A stretch of 64,000 nt of DNA from Ophthalmolycus amberensis (GCA_024529925.1 JAFEUB010001038.1:1489001-1553000); one strand, 5' to 3'. Numbered from the stretch's first letter, positions 26,514-40,897 are shown. Translations and numbers: made by a program. The notes: a model not told the origin generated them from the sequence alone.

Positions 26514-29500
26514 GTAAGCACAGAGCCCTGACTGATGACATCAAGAGAAAACATAAAATCACTACCGACTCTGCCAAAGCTTCAGCTGTGAGGACAAGAA
26601 AGGATGAAACCCACAAACACAACAAAGTCTGTTCAGCGACAATCTCATGACTTCCAAGCGTGTGTTATACCGAGATATGCATTTGTCAGATTCCCTGGCA
26701 TTTCACGTGCATTAGCTCCAGGCCTCAGCTTCATCAGAGCTTCTCCGCCGTTTAATCCAGAGGCTGATTTATTGACGGGGGCCTGTCTGTGCGTCGAGTC
26801 TGCCGAACCAGGTGCCGGGCAGATGTCGAGGCAAAGCGTTGCATTCCTGCTCGAGAAAAGCATTAATGTCAGCTTGTGATTTTCTTTCCTCCGCGTCTTC
26901 CTGCCTCGGGATGGGGAGTGGAGATGGCGCCTGCAGGCATGCAAGCAACCATAACCGTGGAAATGGTAATGTGACAAGAGGACGCGGTTTGTTTGCGCAG
27001 CTGTCATCCCAAACCCACCTGTGCCAGTCATGCTTATCAGAGCCACATTTTCTATCTGACCTGACCGCGACGGAGAGCGGCTCAAGATACAGTGTGGCGA
27101 TTTATTTTTTAACATGGGGGAGGTAGAGGAATAATAAGCAGGAAGGTGAAAAGATGGGTTGTGGTGACTTTTGACCTCTCCTGCAGGACTCGGTGCAATG
27201 ATTATTCCCATGGTCATAAATTATTTCTGTGGCGATGCACAGGGAGTGATCGCCGTGTTTATGCTCGGTGCATCTTTCTAGGTCGACTGCGGGGGTGGCA
27301 GCAGCAAAAAACAGTTAACAAAACAGGCTTGTGGCCAAAAGGCTGCCCGTTTGATTGTGAGGGCTAAAAATGTTCATGGGGGGAGTGAATGAGTGATGCA
27401 CACACTTCCCCAAACAGATTCGTGCCCCTGACCAACACAGTCAATGGAGATGCCCAGTAGCCTACATTACACACTGCAGCAGCCCTGATGAAGATGGTGT
27501 AAATCTAGGTAACCCCCACCCCCGACGCACTGCTGTAAATAGGATCGTCCTTAGTGAACTTCCCCTGTTAAATAATACATTTATGTTCAACAATGGCTTC
27601 TTTTGTGCAGGTTCACTGGAGCTTCCATCTTAAATTGCCCTAGATTTGATAGAAACACAGTGAACATTTGAGGATCACAGGTAGTGGACTTCATTTTTAA
27701 AAGGGTCAGTGTAAACTGATATTATCAGCCATAGCCATATAGCAAGCCTGCAAAGTAAAGATATCAATCGGTAAGCCCGTCCCCCTTTCACATTGTCATT
27801 TGACCTTTTATTGATATAAAAACATATGCATTAATGCAGCTTTAAAGTTACAGCGAAACCGAATAACATACAACCTGAACATGAAATTATGTTTTACTTT
27901 CAGCATGCAACCGCCCTGTAGAGTTTGCAACCGTTTGTGACACGTGATGCCGCCACCATTTGAATGTAAAACAGGCTCCTTCATGGCAGACGGACTACAA
28001 AGCTCAGTGGAAGTTAATTTGTTCTTTTATTTCAGTTCCAATGTCAGGGCAGCGATTTTGGCTTGAAGAGATCGTCTGAACCCGGCTTTAGCTGCATCTA
28101 TTTCATGGGTCAATGTGAACAAAGACCTCTCAGTGCAGGGCACTCCGTCAAGTGATCTGAGAGAGGACTGAGAGTCCAATAATTCAACAGCATAAAATAG
28201 TTAAATCGACCATCATCGACTTTTGAAAGGCATTGTTAAAGCCTATTTCAGGGAGCTTTTTACAGTCAGAGCTCATCCACGTTGGAAAGGAATTTTAATA
28301 TGAATCTGGGGCCAACCGCACTGTATTTACACAGTTAATGGTACTAAATCCTTGTTATCATCTCAAGTGGAGTCTTATTTTTAGCAGCCATATTTGTTTT
28401 ATTTCTTCCAGATGGGAGTTGGGGAAGAATTTGACATGAGTTTCTGTTTAAGCCTCTCAAACAGAGTGACATCAGTGGACTTGAATACTCGCTTGTCACG
28501 GGATTGAAACATATTGGATTTCTCTGTGTAGAGAACTTTTGAGGGCCCCTCGAAAAAGTATGAAACAGCGTGTCAAAGGTCTATCTGATAAATAAATTAA
28601 ATTTCCATCGTTATCATAACCGAGCGCCCCAACAGGAGCCTCAATTCAGATATTTGTTTGTATAGAAATGTTGCTTTGTGGGTTTCATATCCTGAGACGT
28701 TTGAGATATTTTAGGATCAGAATGTGATAATTACGCTTCTGTGGGAAAATGTCGCAGAGCAAGGATCTGCATTTCCTTTGCTTAGGCCAGCTATTTGCCC
28801 TTACAATAACAACAGTGTTCCATCATTATTATCTGTTTACTCAGCTAACCCTCTCTATCTGGGGCAGGCCCCTTTTAGCGAACGCTCTCGCATTCTCTGA
28901 ACCCTCTGGAAGCCATTTCTCAACCCGGGGCCCTCCAATAGGCTGATTGAAGTGAGAAGCGGCTTCATTTTGAGGGGTCACAATAGCTCACCGTCAGATG
29001 CCCCCTACCCCTGAAAGCATGCGAGCCGTGGTGTTATACATGTCCTGTGTGATAGTGGCATTGTGCGGGACAGGCTAGGGCCTTCTGCATTGTTCCCCTT
29101 GTAGGTCAGAAGATGGAATGACCACATTGGTCCTATTATTTATGGAGATGAACAGACGAGATATTCTCCCCTTGTAAGGACAACAGACATGTGGCGATGA
29201 AACAGATTTATTTTTTTCTGCATTTGTTCTGTACAAATGATCAACAGATTGAAGGAATATTTCACCCACAAAATTACCATATATCATTCATGTGGACAAC
29301 ATTATTTTTCTCGCATGCCTCCGTGGTGAACGGAGAATCCAAATATCGAGTAAAGTTTCACGCATGACCAATCTCACATTTGCGAGTCCGGACGAGTTTT
29401 AAACAGTTTTAAATAGTGAGGTTTGAGTAAAGATGCATGTGTTCAGGAAGTAGTGCGCATGCGACTGGATGAGTGAGAGTTGTGTGTGTATATCCGTTTG

Positions 29501-32500
29501 TAAATGGACGCTTTGATATAGCTTGATATTGGTTTCATGAGTGAACAAATTGCTATTTTCTGTATCTTTGTGTTGCTGGTCAGCAGCCTGATGACATTGT
29601 TGGTGCCATGAGGCCTGACTAAGTCCGTCTGAATGGAAGCCTGATGAGAAAATAAAGAGCTTTCACCATGGCCTCCTTCCAGCATCATCTCAGTACTTTC
29701 TGCACATAAGAGGTCCATTTACAGTGAAACTTAACCTGAGAGCATTCAGATGCTTTCCATGGTCCCAGTGTACACATGCAGGAGTCCAGCCATGCAGGCA
29801 GGAGCGGAAGTGGGTCAGGGGGGAAAGGCTTAATAATGCACTAATTCAGCTGGTTTGACTTGAGTCTCATAACCCCCTCTCCTCAAAGCTCAGGCAGGAA
29901 TGAGACAGAGGAAGGGCAGGAAGACAGGAAATGCCTCCAAAAGAAAGCATGTTTTTATGTGATGGAACTGGTGGGGCTGGGTTGTATACTGCAATATTTA
30001 ACAAAGAGTACGTATGGACCGCTTTGTTGGGCTGTTAGCACTTCTGACCCATTTCCTGCAAATTGACGACAACCCCAAAGACATGAACATAATTAAAGAA
30101 TCATAGGAATCATGTTTGCTCTGCATAATTTCCTGTGGAAACCTCCAGCTCCTCCAGCTGTCGTGCCAGATGGAGGTTGAGTTGCAGCTCGATAGCCTGC
30201 TGGCTGCCACGGGCTCCCACAATAGCCCCTCAGTGACCACCGTGACCACACACAAAGACAATCGTTGACCACTGACACGTCAGACAATCAGCCCTGAGGG
30301 TCAAACGATCCGGTGCAACGCATCCCTCATTCAATCCTGCTCACCTGAGGCTCAGTACGCCTCATAAAACCCCAATCACTCCTCTGATGTCTAGCTACTG
30401 AGAGAGGATCCCGGAAAATCATTGAGCGCCACAAGCACATCACCATAAAGTTGAGTTATGGACTCATGAAAGGCATGCAGATCATATTATCTCTTTAGAA
30501 AGTGACTGAGACTCAATAATGTGAATGGCTCCAGCCAGCCGGATGACTCACACAGACAAATGTTACTACATGCAGATGATATTGATTCTTCTCATGGATC
30601 TTCAGTACGAACAGCCGGCCTTTTCATGACAAAGAGCCAAGCATCCAAATTACTTCATCTCGAGAATCAATGAGTGATATTAAAGGCTGGAAATGCAAAA
30701 CAAAGAAATGTGTATTATGTCATGTAAACTAGTACAAAGTTTTGATTCTTAAAACACTTTCATTTGAATGTGTTGCAAAATTTCTCTGCAATCCCGTTGG
30801 CCGGATGAGGACGACGCCAAAGGACTTTTAGCAACGAGTAATTGGATCTGCAGAAATGGCCAATCTTCCAGCCTGCAAATCTTTATAATGGTGCCCCATC
30901 AAACAGCTCCGGCATGAATTTCTCTCTAATCGTAGTAATGGCTCTCTTCTGCACCACCTATTGATACTTGGCATTTGAGATAATGTGTGGACAGTGTTAT
31001 GATGAGCGCTCTCAAGCCCTGAGATAACACAATTGAATACGATGTGGAAATGCAAATTGCTGGCTTGATTTCTAACCTGCAGCGAGATTAGGAAACCATA
31101 CTGTGTTAGCAGGCAGGGAAAAGATCAACAGTGTCACCTATGGGCCCTGACAGCACCAGACTCCTCAAACAGTGGGAGTGGCATGAAGGCCACTGCCTCC
31201 TGACTGTGAGGCGGTGGTGTAAGTGGAGCCGGCAGGCGGATGTGGTGAGCTGGACTCTACTCAACTCCCTCTTGCCGACTTTTTCGCCAACTGGAGACAA
31301 GGCTAGCATCAGCCGCAAACGCTTCTGACAGAGCGCATTAGCCACGTCAGAGAAGATCACGTTCCCTGCAGACAACACCTTATTATAATGCAACACACTG
31401 CAGCAGTTTGAGGCAAGGCAGATCTCTCAGCGTTTGCTGCGTCCGCTCTGTTGCTGTGTTTGCATATGAGCGAGTTCCAGCGCAGGATATTGTGGAGAAA
31501 CATCGGAGGGATTGCCTCATGCTATGAAAATAACCACTGGACGGTTTCTTTAAAACATGTCAGACAGAATTAAACCCATTTTCTCACGATGAGCAACAAA
31601 GACCAGGAGGGTCAGAGGCTACACAAACTCTACCCACCAATAGAACACTGAATATCCAACAGAAACACAATAACCCGCATCAAGTGGGTAAAATTGCCCT
31701 CAGTGCTTTCTGGGAGATGATAAGAGCTCATTATGACACAGAATTAATAAACTTCCACATGGGGCTACAGGCTTCCCCTTAGGGCTCCCACCCTGTGACA
31801 CATCACACAGCCAGGCAGGTGATCTTTTGTTCGGAGGGGAGATGATGACTCACTATGTGTACACAATGTGAGAGAGAGAACAGGCCAGAGCGAAGCAGAA
31901 GGGATAGCAAACTGAGTTTGAAACAAAAATGAAAGACAGCTGTGCTGCAGGCTTTTCCCCAGTGTATCGACAATATACAGGAGCACTGTTGTATTGTGTC
32001 TGCTGCAGGGAGCTGACAGGGCCTTTAAAGCTGCAGAGCTGTCTGTACTCAGAGGCTTTCATCAATGGAAAAAGCACAGGGGACCAGAGGACGGTCAGGG
32101 CCGGGCCACTGCAGGGACACAACCAGCTGGAGCACCTGGTGTTCACTATGACACAACTACAGCCATGTGAGGTGACCACATGGAAGCAGACACTCACCTG
32201 TTCAGGATGTAGATTTGCTTACACATGAACACGCATTGATAGCGTATTTGAGTTGACATAAATGCATACGTAAGCACCCGCACACACACTGAGGTGAGAA
32301 ACACTTTGTGCTTTGTCATTTTATTTACATTTTTACGAAGAAAACTGACATTTCAAAACAACTTATTTCACTTAATTTGAGTTTTATCCTAAACTCTTAG
32401 TTTCTGAGCAAAACGCCAACAATGTTGCCAAATCTCATTTCTTTGTAGCGGTGTAGTCACTGCAGTGAGTTGGCATTTCACTTCAGATTTTACAGACGAC

Positions 32501-33311
32501 GCCACCCAAACTGCTCTGTTAGAGGAATTGGGCAACAGTGTTGGGCAACAGTGTTTGGTCACATAATCAAGCTGTCACAGAAACATGTGTGATTTGTAGT
32601 TGTTGGAATGGGATGAATATTGAGCAATACATGAAACCAGATCATTCTCCTGCACATGATTAAATCCAAATCAATCTCAACCATTTTTGGGTGAATGAAT
32701 GTGTCTGTCAGCAGTATCTGTAGTTTCCTGTAAGAGCGGCTTCTTTCTCATTAGCAACGGTCAACAAAGCAGACACCTCACTCTCTGCTGAGCAACGCAA
32801 CCTGCCCAGAAACCAATGTTGCGCATTCACCGTAGCATGAGTAACAACATGACCTCAATATTTCGGAAGTGTGCTTGTGTGTCTGTTTGGGGTGGAAGCT
32901 GTTGAGGCGGCGGTGGTGTTGGGAAATGAATCCATGCAAAGCTCTGAAGCTGAATTTCGGCTGCTTGAAAGCCAATAAGGCGGTATCAAAATGAGGGCAG
33001 AGTTAATTAATCATCTCGGCTTCCTTTTCATGGCCCTCCCATGACTGTCCCGGGGGCTTGTGCTGAAAGCAAGGCAGGGAAGCAGGAGGGTGGTGCAGGT
33101 TGCAGCTGGGGGATATTAGCATAAAGTAATGTGAGCCAGCAGACTGCTGCGCTCCTGTAGGCCTGATGCGAAGCTCTCAGGGAAAAACAGGAAACTACCT
33201 GACACCGGCTTTGTTCACGGACCACTGACACTAAAAACTAGATTAGTTTCTGAGGTTGCACTGATTAAAAACAATATCAAACACTATCTTTTTTATAATT
33301 CAATTTCAAAT

Positions 33312-33525
33312 GCGATTGTGGCTGAGTGGAGAGCAGGGCCGTCCTTCAATCAGTGGTTGGATCCTTGGCTCCGGCTCCGCTAGTCGCATGTCGATGTGTC
33401 CTTGAGCAAGACACTTAACCCCAACATTGCTCCCGTAGCTGCGCCTACGGTGTAGGTGATAGAATCTGAATTGTAAGTCGCTTTGGATAACAGCGTCTGC
33501 CAAGTGACTAATGTAATTTAAATGA
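33312..33525 (+). mobile_element. tRNA-derived SINE
   Basis: The 5' part has RNA polymerase III promoter motifs: an A box (TGGCTGAGTGG, 33,319-33,329) and a B box (GGTTGGATCC, 33,355-33,364). The body includes CCTTGAGCAAGACACTTAAC, and the tail GTCGCTTTGGATAACAGCGT followed by CTGCCAAGTGACTAATGTAA is a very common fish SINE end. AATTTCAAATG just before and AATTTAAATG just after may be a decayed target duplication. It is non-autonomous and encodes no protein. The precise family name was not assigned. Confidence 0.75.
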
Positions 33526-34850
33526 CCAAATCAATGATTGAATAAAGTTTTTTTAAAAAATGTTAATGTTTTTTTTATCCAGAGAATTAATACTTTTGTT
33601 TCACAAGAACTTCCTTAAGCCGTCTCGCCACCATCTGTAATTAGTGTCAATGTGTTGCAGCTGTGAGCTGCTCATCTCTTTGTGCATTGCAATGTGGCTC
33701 GGCAACAAACAAAAAACAAAGGTGTCACGCGTTCATTATTCTCCATAACAGACTGCTCAGTAAGTTGACATTTCAGACACTTATGAATCATCATTTTGAG
33801 TCATCACTGCCAGGTGTGCTGTCGCACGGCACTCGTTTTTGCACAACAAATGTGACGCATTTGGGCTCGTTAGTAATCATTCCTCCCGTCTATGATGGCT
33901 GTCAGGAGATCCCCTCCTGACACCACTCCAATGTCTTCTTTCTACCTCTTTTTGTTCCCATAGAGTTTTCAAGAACAAGGACATTGAAGTCCATGAAAGA
34001 GTTCAGAAGGGAATGATTGCAGCAATCTCAATGTACATATTGCTTTGAGACAGGCTTGAAAAAATGTGAGCCTATCCTTTAATTGTGTCACTTTTGCAGT
34101 ATTAACACATTACAAACTCAAAACACACTCAGGATCAGCAGATATTATAGAAGTGGGATGGAGCTCATGCTCTGCTGAACACTTTCATAACAGTGTCGGC
34201 TTGCAACTCCATTACACAATCACTTTGACAGAAAGTGGACAAAATGTGAAACACAAGCTGTCCCCAGCAAGATTCTGCAAGTGGATATTAAAATGAATGT
34301 AAACCAATGGCTGCCCTAAAAGAACTTCATCAATCTAAATCAAATGGTATGCTTTAGATTATGTACTTATTAGCTAACGGGTCGGAGCATGAAAACACCC
34401 TCTTAAAAAGAGATTTGCTTTGCGGTGACTAAGTCATGAGGAGTGGTGCAGTCCCTCCTCTATTCTTCCGTTGCACGGGCAGGTTGAAAAGGCTTTTATT
34501 TTGGCAGGACAGGCTCAGCCGGCTGAGGATGAGAAAAAGCACTCCTGGACTTTTAAGGTGGTTTGCACGGCAAAAAGTCTGCATTCACGCTCTCATTCAA
34601 GCCATAATAAAAACAATGTAATCAGGAGAGAGTCTCTTGTGGCCCTGACAAAGCTTTATTTAGTTTGAGGCTTTGAGTGCAGCCTCAGTGCGGACAAACA
34701 TCACAGAAATATGATGGACAGTGCAGAACATCAGCCATAACGCCAACATCCATGGCACAATGCATTACAGCCAAAAATAAAGAAAAATCAGTCCTGAAGA
34801 AATTTTGCTACATAACTCTTTCAGGCTGGAAAAAGGCTCAGTGGGTCAGA

Positions 34851-34852
34851 GT

Positions 34853-34883
<31 letters not shown>

Positions 34884-34888
34884 GGGGG
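34851..34888. repeat. (GT)8 followed by a G22 run
   Basis: Eight GT units at 34,851-34,866 lead into 22 consecutive G (34,867-34,888). The run can form a G-quadruplex and is prone to length change and sequencing error. Confidence 0.9.
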
Positions 34889-34998
34889 ATTTCTAAACGG
34901 AGCACAGGGAGCGATCTGGGCACAAGGAGAAGCGAGCCAGTGAAATAAGATGGAAAAATGCAATCATGCATCCCGGGCCTCTCCAGCTCCTCGTTGTG

Positions 34999-35040
34999 CC
35001 CCCCCCCCCCCCCCCCTCCCCCCCCCTCCCCCTCTCCTCC
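34999..35040. repeat. C-rich tract (C18 with T interruptions)
   Basis: An 18-C run (34,999-35,016) continues as C9 and shorter C runs separated by single T. It is complementary to the G run about 110 bp upstream, so the pair forms an inverted repeat of homopolymers. Confidence 0.9.
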
Positions 35041-36389
35041 ACGAGCCATTAGTCACTATCCAGCTCCTGTTAATGTAATTAGATAAAGGATATATGGAGC
35101 CTCGGAGCTCGGCCGAGACGTTTGTCTGCATAATTGTGTCCATGCGGTGGCAGAGGCTAAGAACTCCAGGATTTCCACAAAACACCTCTGGCTCAATAAT
35201 TCAGAAGAAGTGGAGGGAAGAGCGAAAGATGGAAGGAGACTTGGAGAGAGGAGAGAAAACACGGATAAAATAATCCATTTTCGCTCATTTTTTTATCTTG
35301 TGCCGTGTTTCCAAAAGAATACAAATTACTTCTTCGAGACAATCCAATAAGACGAAGCACTTAGGATATAATTTCAGCCGTACCCACTCCAAAGAAATAA
35401 AAATGAATATAAATACAAGAAAGTCATGAATCAAAGCACTTTAAAGCATCTTCACACAGAGGTGATATTTTTAGATCCTGCTGTTGCTACACATTCAAAT
35501 CTCGGTTTCTCCCCCAAGCACACACACACACAATCATATCAACACATACACACCGCTCATTAGGCAACCTGGTAAGAAACTGTCAAATGTCACAATCCAT
35601 CTCAAGCATATGTGCAGATGGCAGGCCGGTCTCCTGATTCAGTCCGTCTGGAGATGTATCGGAAAACATGATACAAGCTGGATTCTCGCATACAATTAGT
35701 GGTAGTCGCAGCTTGTCAGTGACCTACATATGGAACATGGAGAGATCGCTACACTCTGGATGCACCACACAAGAAGTCCTATATTCCTTTAGATTTGACA
35801 AGCTTTGACACAGTCAGTCCAAAAGGCAAAGCCTTTTACTTTTCCTATAAATTCCTCTTTAGAATTAGTTTTATATTAGACAATTAATCATTTAGTCTTG
35901 TGAAATGCACCAATTTTGTTTAACCAAAAGTCAAAAGATATTCAAGTTACAGAAAAGCAAAGCAGCAAATCCTCACATTTCAGGAGATGGAACCAGCTAA
36001 TCATCTTTTTTGCTTCAACTTCAACATTAAATCAATTATCCAAAATTGTCAACTATTTGTTTCAACACAAAAAGGGTTAAATATTGCATGCACGCACCAA
36101 ATACAAACTTGTACTTCACTTGCTTCCTGATGAAAATGAACTTCTTTCCCTCCCCCTCGGCCTGCACCTCTCACCCTGGGCAATTCCTGTCTCCTGTCTG
36201 GGGCACTAGCGCTGTAGGTGGTTGTGGATTTGGGGGGACTGGAAGGCAGAATGTTAGCCTGATTATCACCCAGTCAGACCTACTTGCAGCTCCAGACAGC
36301 CTGCCTCCTGCCCCAGATACCTCCTAGATGGATAGAGGGCTGGAAGGGATGGAGGGAACCGGAGGGGAAGCGTATGGACCGAGACTCAC

Positions 36390-36467
36390 CGCCAGCAGCT
36401 CCACCAGGGGACCGTTTCGGATCCTCCCGCAGACCGACACGATGCCGTGGTCCACGAACTGGCTCAT
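36390..36467 (-). CDS. Candidate first coding exon, 26 codons, unknown protein
   Basis: On the minus strand an ATG in fair context (GCAGGATGA) opens 26 codons (MSQFVDHGIVSVCGRIRNGP, then LVELLA) that end exactly at a strong donor, GCG|GTGAGTC, in phase 0. The surrounding 150 bp are CpG-rich compared with the flanks, as expected of a vertebrate promoter-proximal exon. The phase fits the exons at 19.9 and 19.3 kb downstream. I do not recognise the peptide. As an alternative first exon of the minus-strand gene it would encode an isoform-specific N terminus. Confidence 0.45.
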
Positions 36468-36620
36468 CCTGCGTCCGCTTTTCTCGTCTGCTCGCCTTCC
36501 GCTTCGTTCGCCTCTTCTGCCCTAACTGCCTTACTGAGTCTCAGCTGCTGCCTGCCACTGTGTGCATGTGTGTGTTTGGCAGTCTGTGTGCGTGTGTGTG
36601 AGAGTTGGAATGATGATGCA
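36468..36620 (-). promoter_or_regulatory. CpG-rich candidate 5' UTR / promoter
   Basis: Directly upstream of the 26-codon exon on the minus strand the sequence is CpG-rich (GGACGCAGG, GGCGAACGAAGCGGAAGGCG). CpG is otherwise depleted in this window. No TATA box or initiator was recognised. The call is by composition and position only. Confidence 0.3.
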
Positions 36621-39600
36621 GCAGGCAGCCTTGGCAGCGAAAAGCCTCGTCTGAATTCTCGTCTCTCCTCAGCAAGGCCACATCAGCTCTTGTCAATATT
36701 TAACCAGCAAGTCAGCTCAGATTAAATCACCTGGGAAAGACCAACTGTGGTTAGCTGCCTGGGAGAGCGTGCCAGTTTTCATGTGTTTGTGTGTGAAGCA
36801 GCGACTGGCTGGTATTTGTGAATGTGTGTAAGGACATTAAACTTTAACACGAGTCAAGAGAGGAGTTTAATTCAGACTCCAGGGTGGCTGTTTCTCCTCT
36901 TTCTGAGACTACAGCTCCTGTCCAAAACTCGCACTCAGTCATGATGTGGCTTCTGAACACTGGCCGCTTTACTTATACTGCTGCTGCCGCCACTCGGGGA
37001 GATCTAAGGTAATGTAAAGACAGACTTGGCAGTGAAAAAGCTTAGAGAAAATGTGTGCGTGTTCATGCAGCTGACTGGCAGAGCGACAGGCGTATCAAAC
37101 AGCCAATGAAAGGGCTCCTTGACTTTCGCCTCAGGAGTGTTTTCCCCTGTCTCCCCGTGACCGCAGCGCCTCAGTTTGACATCAATTATGTCGTATGACT
37201 TGTGAGCTCTGGCACGAAGAGAGGATCCTGATCCAACTACTTTGTACTGGTCAACACACTTTTCACTGGGAAGACGTGCGAGTCAGTGGGGGATAAAAGT
37301 GGGAGGGCAGTTCCTGTCTTAGTAAAACACTTTCTTATTTAGTTGGTGATTTGTTTTCCAGGAACTTACAATGAAGAAGCAAGTAGAGACCGACAAAACA
37401 CAAAGCTCTGGAGCTTCAATATCTACTATGAGCTACTTCAGGGGAGATTCAGTCTTAAAGCGCCATCTCCCAACATAAGCAATGTTTTGTCCTGCGGAGA
37501 ATTGAGCCCATGACTATCACTGTGATTGATGGGAGTTGAGTAACAGGTGGTGCTCCTGCAGATTACTAACTCAGTCAGCAGGCGCCTGGGCAAGGAATTT
37601 ATGACAGTCGCTTCACAAGCTACCCAGGTAACGCAGGTGTAAAATCAACGCCCAGCCCTGAACGCATTCCAGTAAGTGACTAACTGTTTTCCATCAAAGG
37701 GCCATGAGAACTGAATTTAATAAGAAAATGACTAAGAAACAATTGTTCAACCAAAGTGTGCTTTCACTACTGTTGAAGATGAATGGTTGGATTAGAGCTA
37801 ATGCCACCAGTCATCTGTGCATCAAACCAGTTTAAACCATTATATAATGGCAGTCAACCATTTTAAGCAGAAGACAATGAGCATTCTATCAATGAAATGA
37901 GCAAATATGTCTATACAATAACATTGTAATATGCATCCATTGGTGATTTATGAATGCTTCATTTGTCAGAGAGAAGGCCTCATGACACTAATACCCATAT
38001 AATGATTTTGGCCCGCGATGGCCAGAAAATTGAATCTGGGTTCCGAATGACTGACTATTTTGGTAATGCGTCCTCAGCAAGTGAGATGGTCCATTTATCA
38101 AAGCCTCGATGAGATTAATGGTAAAATAATATCAATAGAATTTAACAAAATAAGGGGAATTATTGTGGTTTGGAATAGCTGTGAGACTAAGCCAAGGCCG
38201 AAATGACTAAATAATTCATATACTTTGTCAAGTTAGAGACTATTTGCAAATTACAAGGCGCTGAAATTCCAAAGCAGTTGCGTCAATGTCTGTGAGAATG
38301 TGCTGAGCAAAAATAAACCGGGTTCCAAACCCCCCCCCCCCACCCAACCCTTTTAGCTTTAACCTCCAACCCTTTAAAAACAAAGAGGTCACCAGGTGCC
38401 AGGAAGCAACAATCCTCTACGTGAACACCTGGTAGGAACTCACCATACAAGCCCGACCAGTGTGAGAGACGATTACCCTGGAAGGCATCTTTTTTGCCTC
38501 TATAATGAGCCCGTCAGTGTCCTCAGGCAACACGTGTGGTAATGATGCCGACTCAAACAGACGCAAGGCAAGCTGCAAAACGGAGAAATGCTCGTACACA
38601 TCAACATATGTGAGCAGGCATCCGCTCAATCTCGCACGTCTGCACACAAACTCGTCCGTCATCAATCAACCCGTATCAAAACAAAACAAGCGAGGCCTTG
38701 AGCACTTATGTAGACCCATACATCAAGTGTTGGTCTGTAAAGTGGTTTCTGTATGTATTTAGTCAGTGGTCGGCGCTAATGCGGAAACATGTAAATATTC
38801 CTCTGGACTTTGCCGGGAGTGATTATAGGATGTTTGTGGCACTTCCCAGACCACCAACCAACACAGGGTCCTGTGAAGACACTGAAACGCTCGTAGAACT
38901 GAAGGGAACTGCAAAATTGGCTGATAATTCTTTGTGGTTTGTACAAGCAACACATATACTAGTCATGTGATCCATTGTTTCGCACAACAGCCAAACATTG
39001 ATATTGTGTTTTGTCGCTTTAAAAAAAACCTCAAAGGAATCTACAACAAGCCTGGCTGCCCAAGGTTTTTAGCCGTGGTTTCAGAAAACCAAGCATGAAA
39101 GAGCTCTCTCAGATCCCAGCTGAGGGTTTGGCTCTGGGCCTGATGAGGAGGATGTGATCACTGTGCAGGCGAATGGACAGGACGCGCCACCACACCACCC
39201 TCTGCCTCTCACACCCACACCCAGTCTGCCAGGAGACCATAGACGGAGTCTATCCCGCCCTAGCTGCAAGGTGGGGAGGTGGGCTTCGCTGTGCTGACAG
39301 ATGCAGCCCCTCCTCATCCTCTGCTATCTGCCTCTCCTCGTTCACTGGGGTCTTAATCTGCACGTCCAATCCTGTTAGCTGCCCTCTGCCAGTTTTGCCT
39401 TGTTCAGACCCAAACCTGCAGTGCCAACACTGGATCCAAAGATAGTGCCTCATCTGCATATGATGAACAAACATCCCCCAAGATGGAGCTTCCACGCCAG
39501 GTGGACAGGGTTAACACCCTGAGATAAGCTCTACTGACTCCTGTGTTTGGATCAGGTTTCAAGATTCTCTGCTGAGACAGACCTCTATTTCAACACAATG

Positions 39601-40897
39601 AACCCAGAAAATAACAGTTGTTTTCAGCAGTCAATGAACTGCTGAAACACTGTTTTCAAGGTTTGTTCATTTACATGCTTTTGATGTGCGGTTTTAATAA
39701 TTCATCACCACATTATAAAAACCAAGGCAACATTTACATTAACTACATTTTCTGTTATTGGCTGCTGGTTGTCATAGTAATTCATCAGTTTTCAGTTGAA
39801 ATTTGCATCAGATATAATTGGAAACTTGATTATCGAGGATGATTTGAACAACGATGCAGTGATTGGTTAATTGGACTAACCAACTGTTCATCCTCAGCTG
39901 TGTGGGGGAATCATTGCTCGTCATTTTGAGTCATCGTGTATTGCACTGTCCTCTCTCTGACCTCAAGTAATTTGGTTTCTAGATTAAAAACAACTGATTT
40001 ATGACTTTAGTTGCTACTTTCAGGGTTGAATGATGAACTACAATCACAAGAATAACAAATACACAACTTCTCCAGGACATCTGATCTTATCGCACCTTTT
40101 AGTGTACAACTGGCATAATGAAAAGTTACCTCTGAACTAAAAACACATCATGTTTTTACTGTCTCCTAGTTGAGCTGAACGACTACACTGAACTGTGTGA
40201 TAAAGTTCCACTTCAGCCCAGAGTAAATCTGAGAACACAGCGAGTGGTCCCAAGTGTTTGGTGCTGTGTGGAGATAAGAGGACTGTCTTCACCTCGTCCC
40301 TGCAGACTTCAGTCCTCTCAAACGGCCTCTGTATTCCTGTCACTGCGCTCTTTTTAGGGAAACCACAGGGTGATTAGAGATCGGTGCAAAGCGCTAATGT
40401 TTGGGTAACAAGGCATGCGACTCCGACTGCACGTGGTAACGGTTTCATCTTTGATCTCCTTTGGGAGAAGAAAGTCCATCATTTGCACAAAGGACGGTCT
40501 CATTGGATGAGGGAAAATGGACGTCCAATTATACGAGCTGACACAAAGCCCTGAGCGGGAGGGAACACGCAGAGCAGAAACTCATGTCCTTCTCACTACA
40601 AGGTAAAAGCCTCCTCATTCAGTTTGGAACAGACACAAAGGCTTTCTCCTTTATTTTTCCGATGCGATAAGCCCTTAGTCACTACAGATAGAAGTGAACA
40701 TCAACCTACAGTATGTTCAGCAGGCAAATGGAATTCATGCATCATCATTACTGAGGCATTTAACGTACACGCAACTTGTGACATGGGTCGCAGACTTCAG
40801 CGCACATTAGCAAGCATCAGTGTGTCATTGGCAGGCAGAGAAGAGGGTTCACATGCCAAGCTGAGAATAAGCAGGTCAGCTGCAACGCTTGGCTTCA
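36621..40897. other. Non-coding stretch, no gene seen
   Basis: Apart from a C12 run at 38,330-38,341 I find no repeat, exon pair or RNA gene I can support here. Confidence 0.5.

Larger units (their letters stand above)
19949..33311. other. Long intron-like, non-coding stretch
   Basis: No supported gene on either strand apart from one weak plus-strand exon candidate (26,379-26,513). It holds the C13(ACC)8 repeat at 22,605-22,641 and a 13-bp tandem duplication (TTGGGCAACAGTG x2) at 32,528-32,553. If the minus-strand gene model is right, this is part of a large intron. The 195- and 190-codon minus frames at 25.3-25.9 and 26.6-27.2 kb look like chance open frames. Confidence 0.5.
33526..36389. 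other. Non-coding stretch with G and C runs
   Basis: No gene supported. The main content is (GT)8G22 at 34,851-34,888 and a C-rich tract at 34,999-35,040 (listed separately). A short CA run lies near 35,520. Confidence 0.55.

Noticed and set aside
26645..27217. 190-codon minus-strand frame
   Set aside because: No recognisable domain and mixed composition; consistent with a chance open frame.
31131..31328. 65-codon plus-strand frame with donor-like GTAAGTGG inside
   Set aside because: The antisense strand is equally open and no second exon or domain supports it.
32208..32230. Strong minus-strand donor ACAG|GTGAGT
   Set aside because: No credible acceptor or sustained frame upstream of it.
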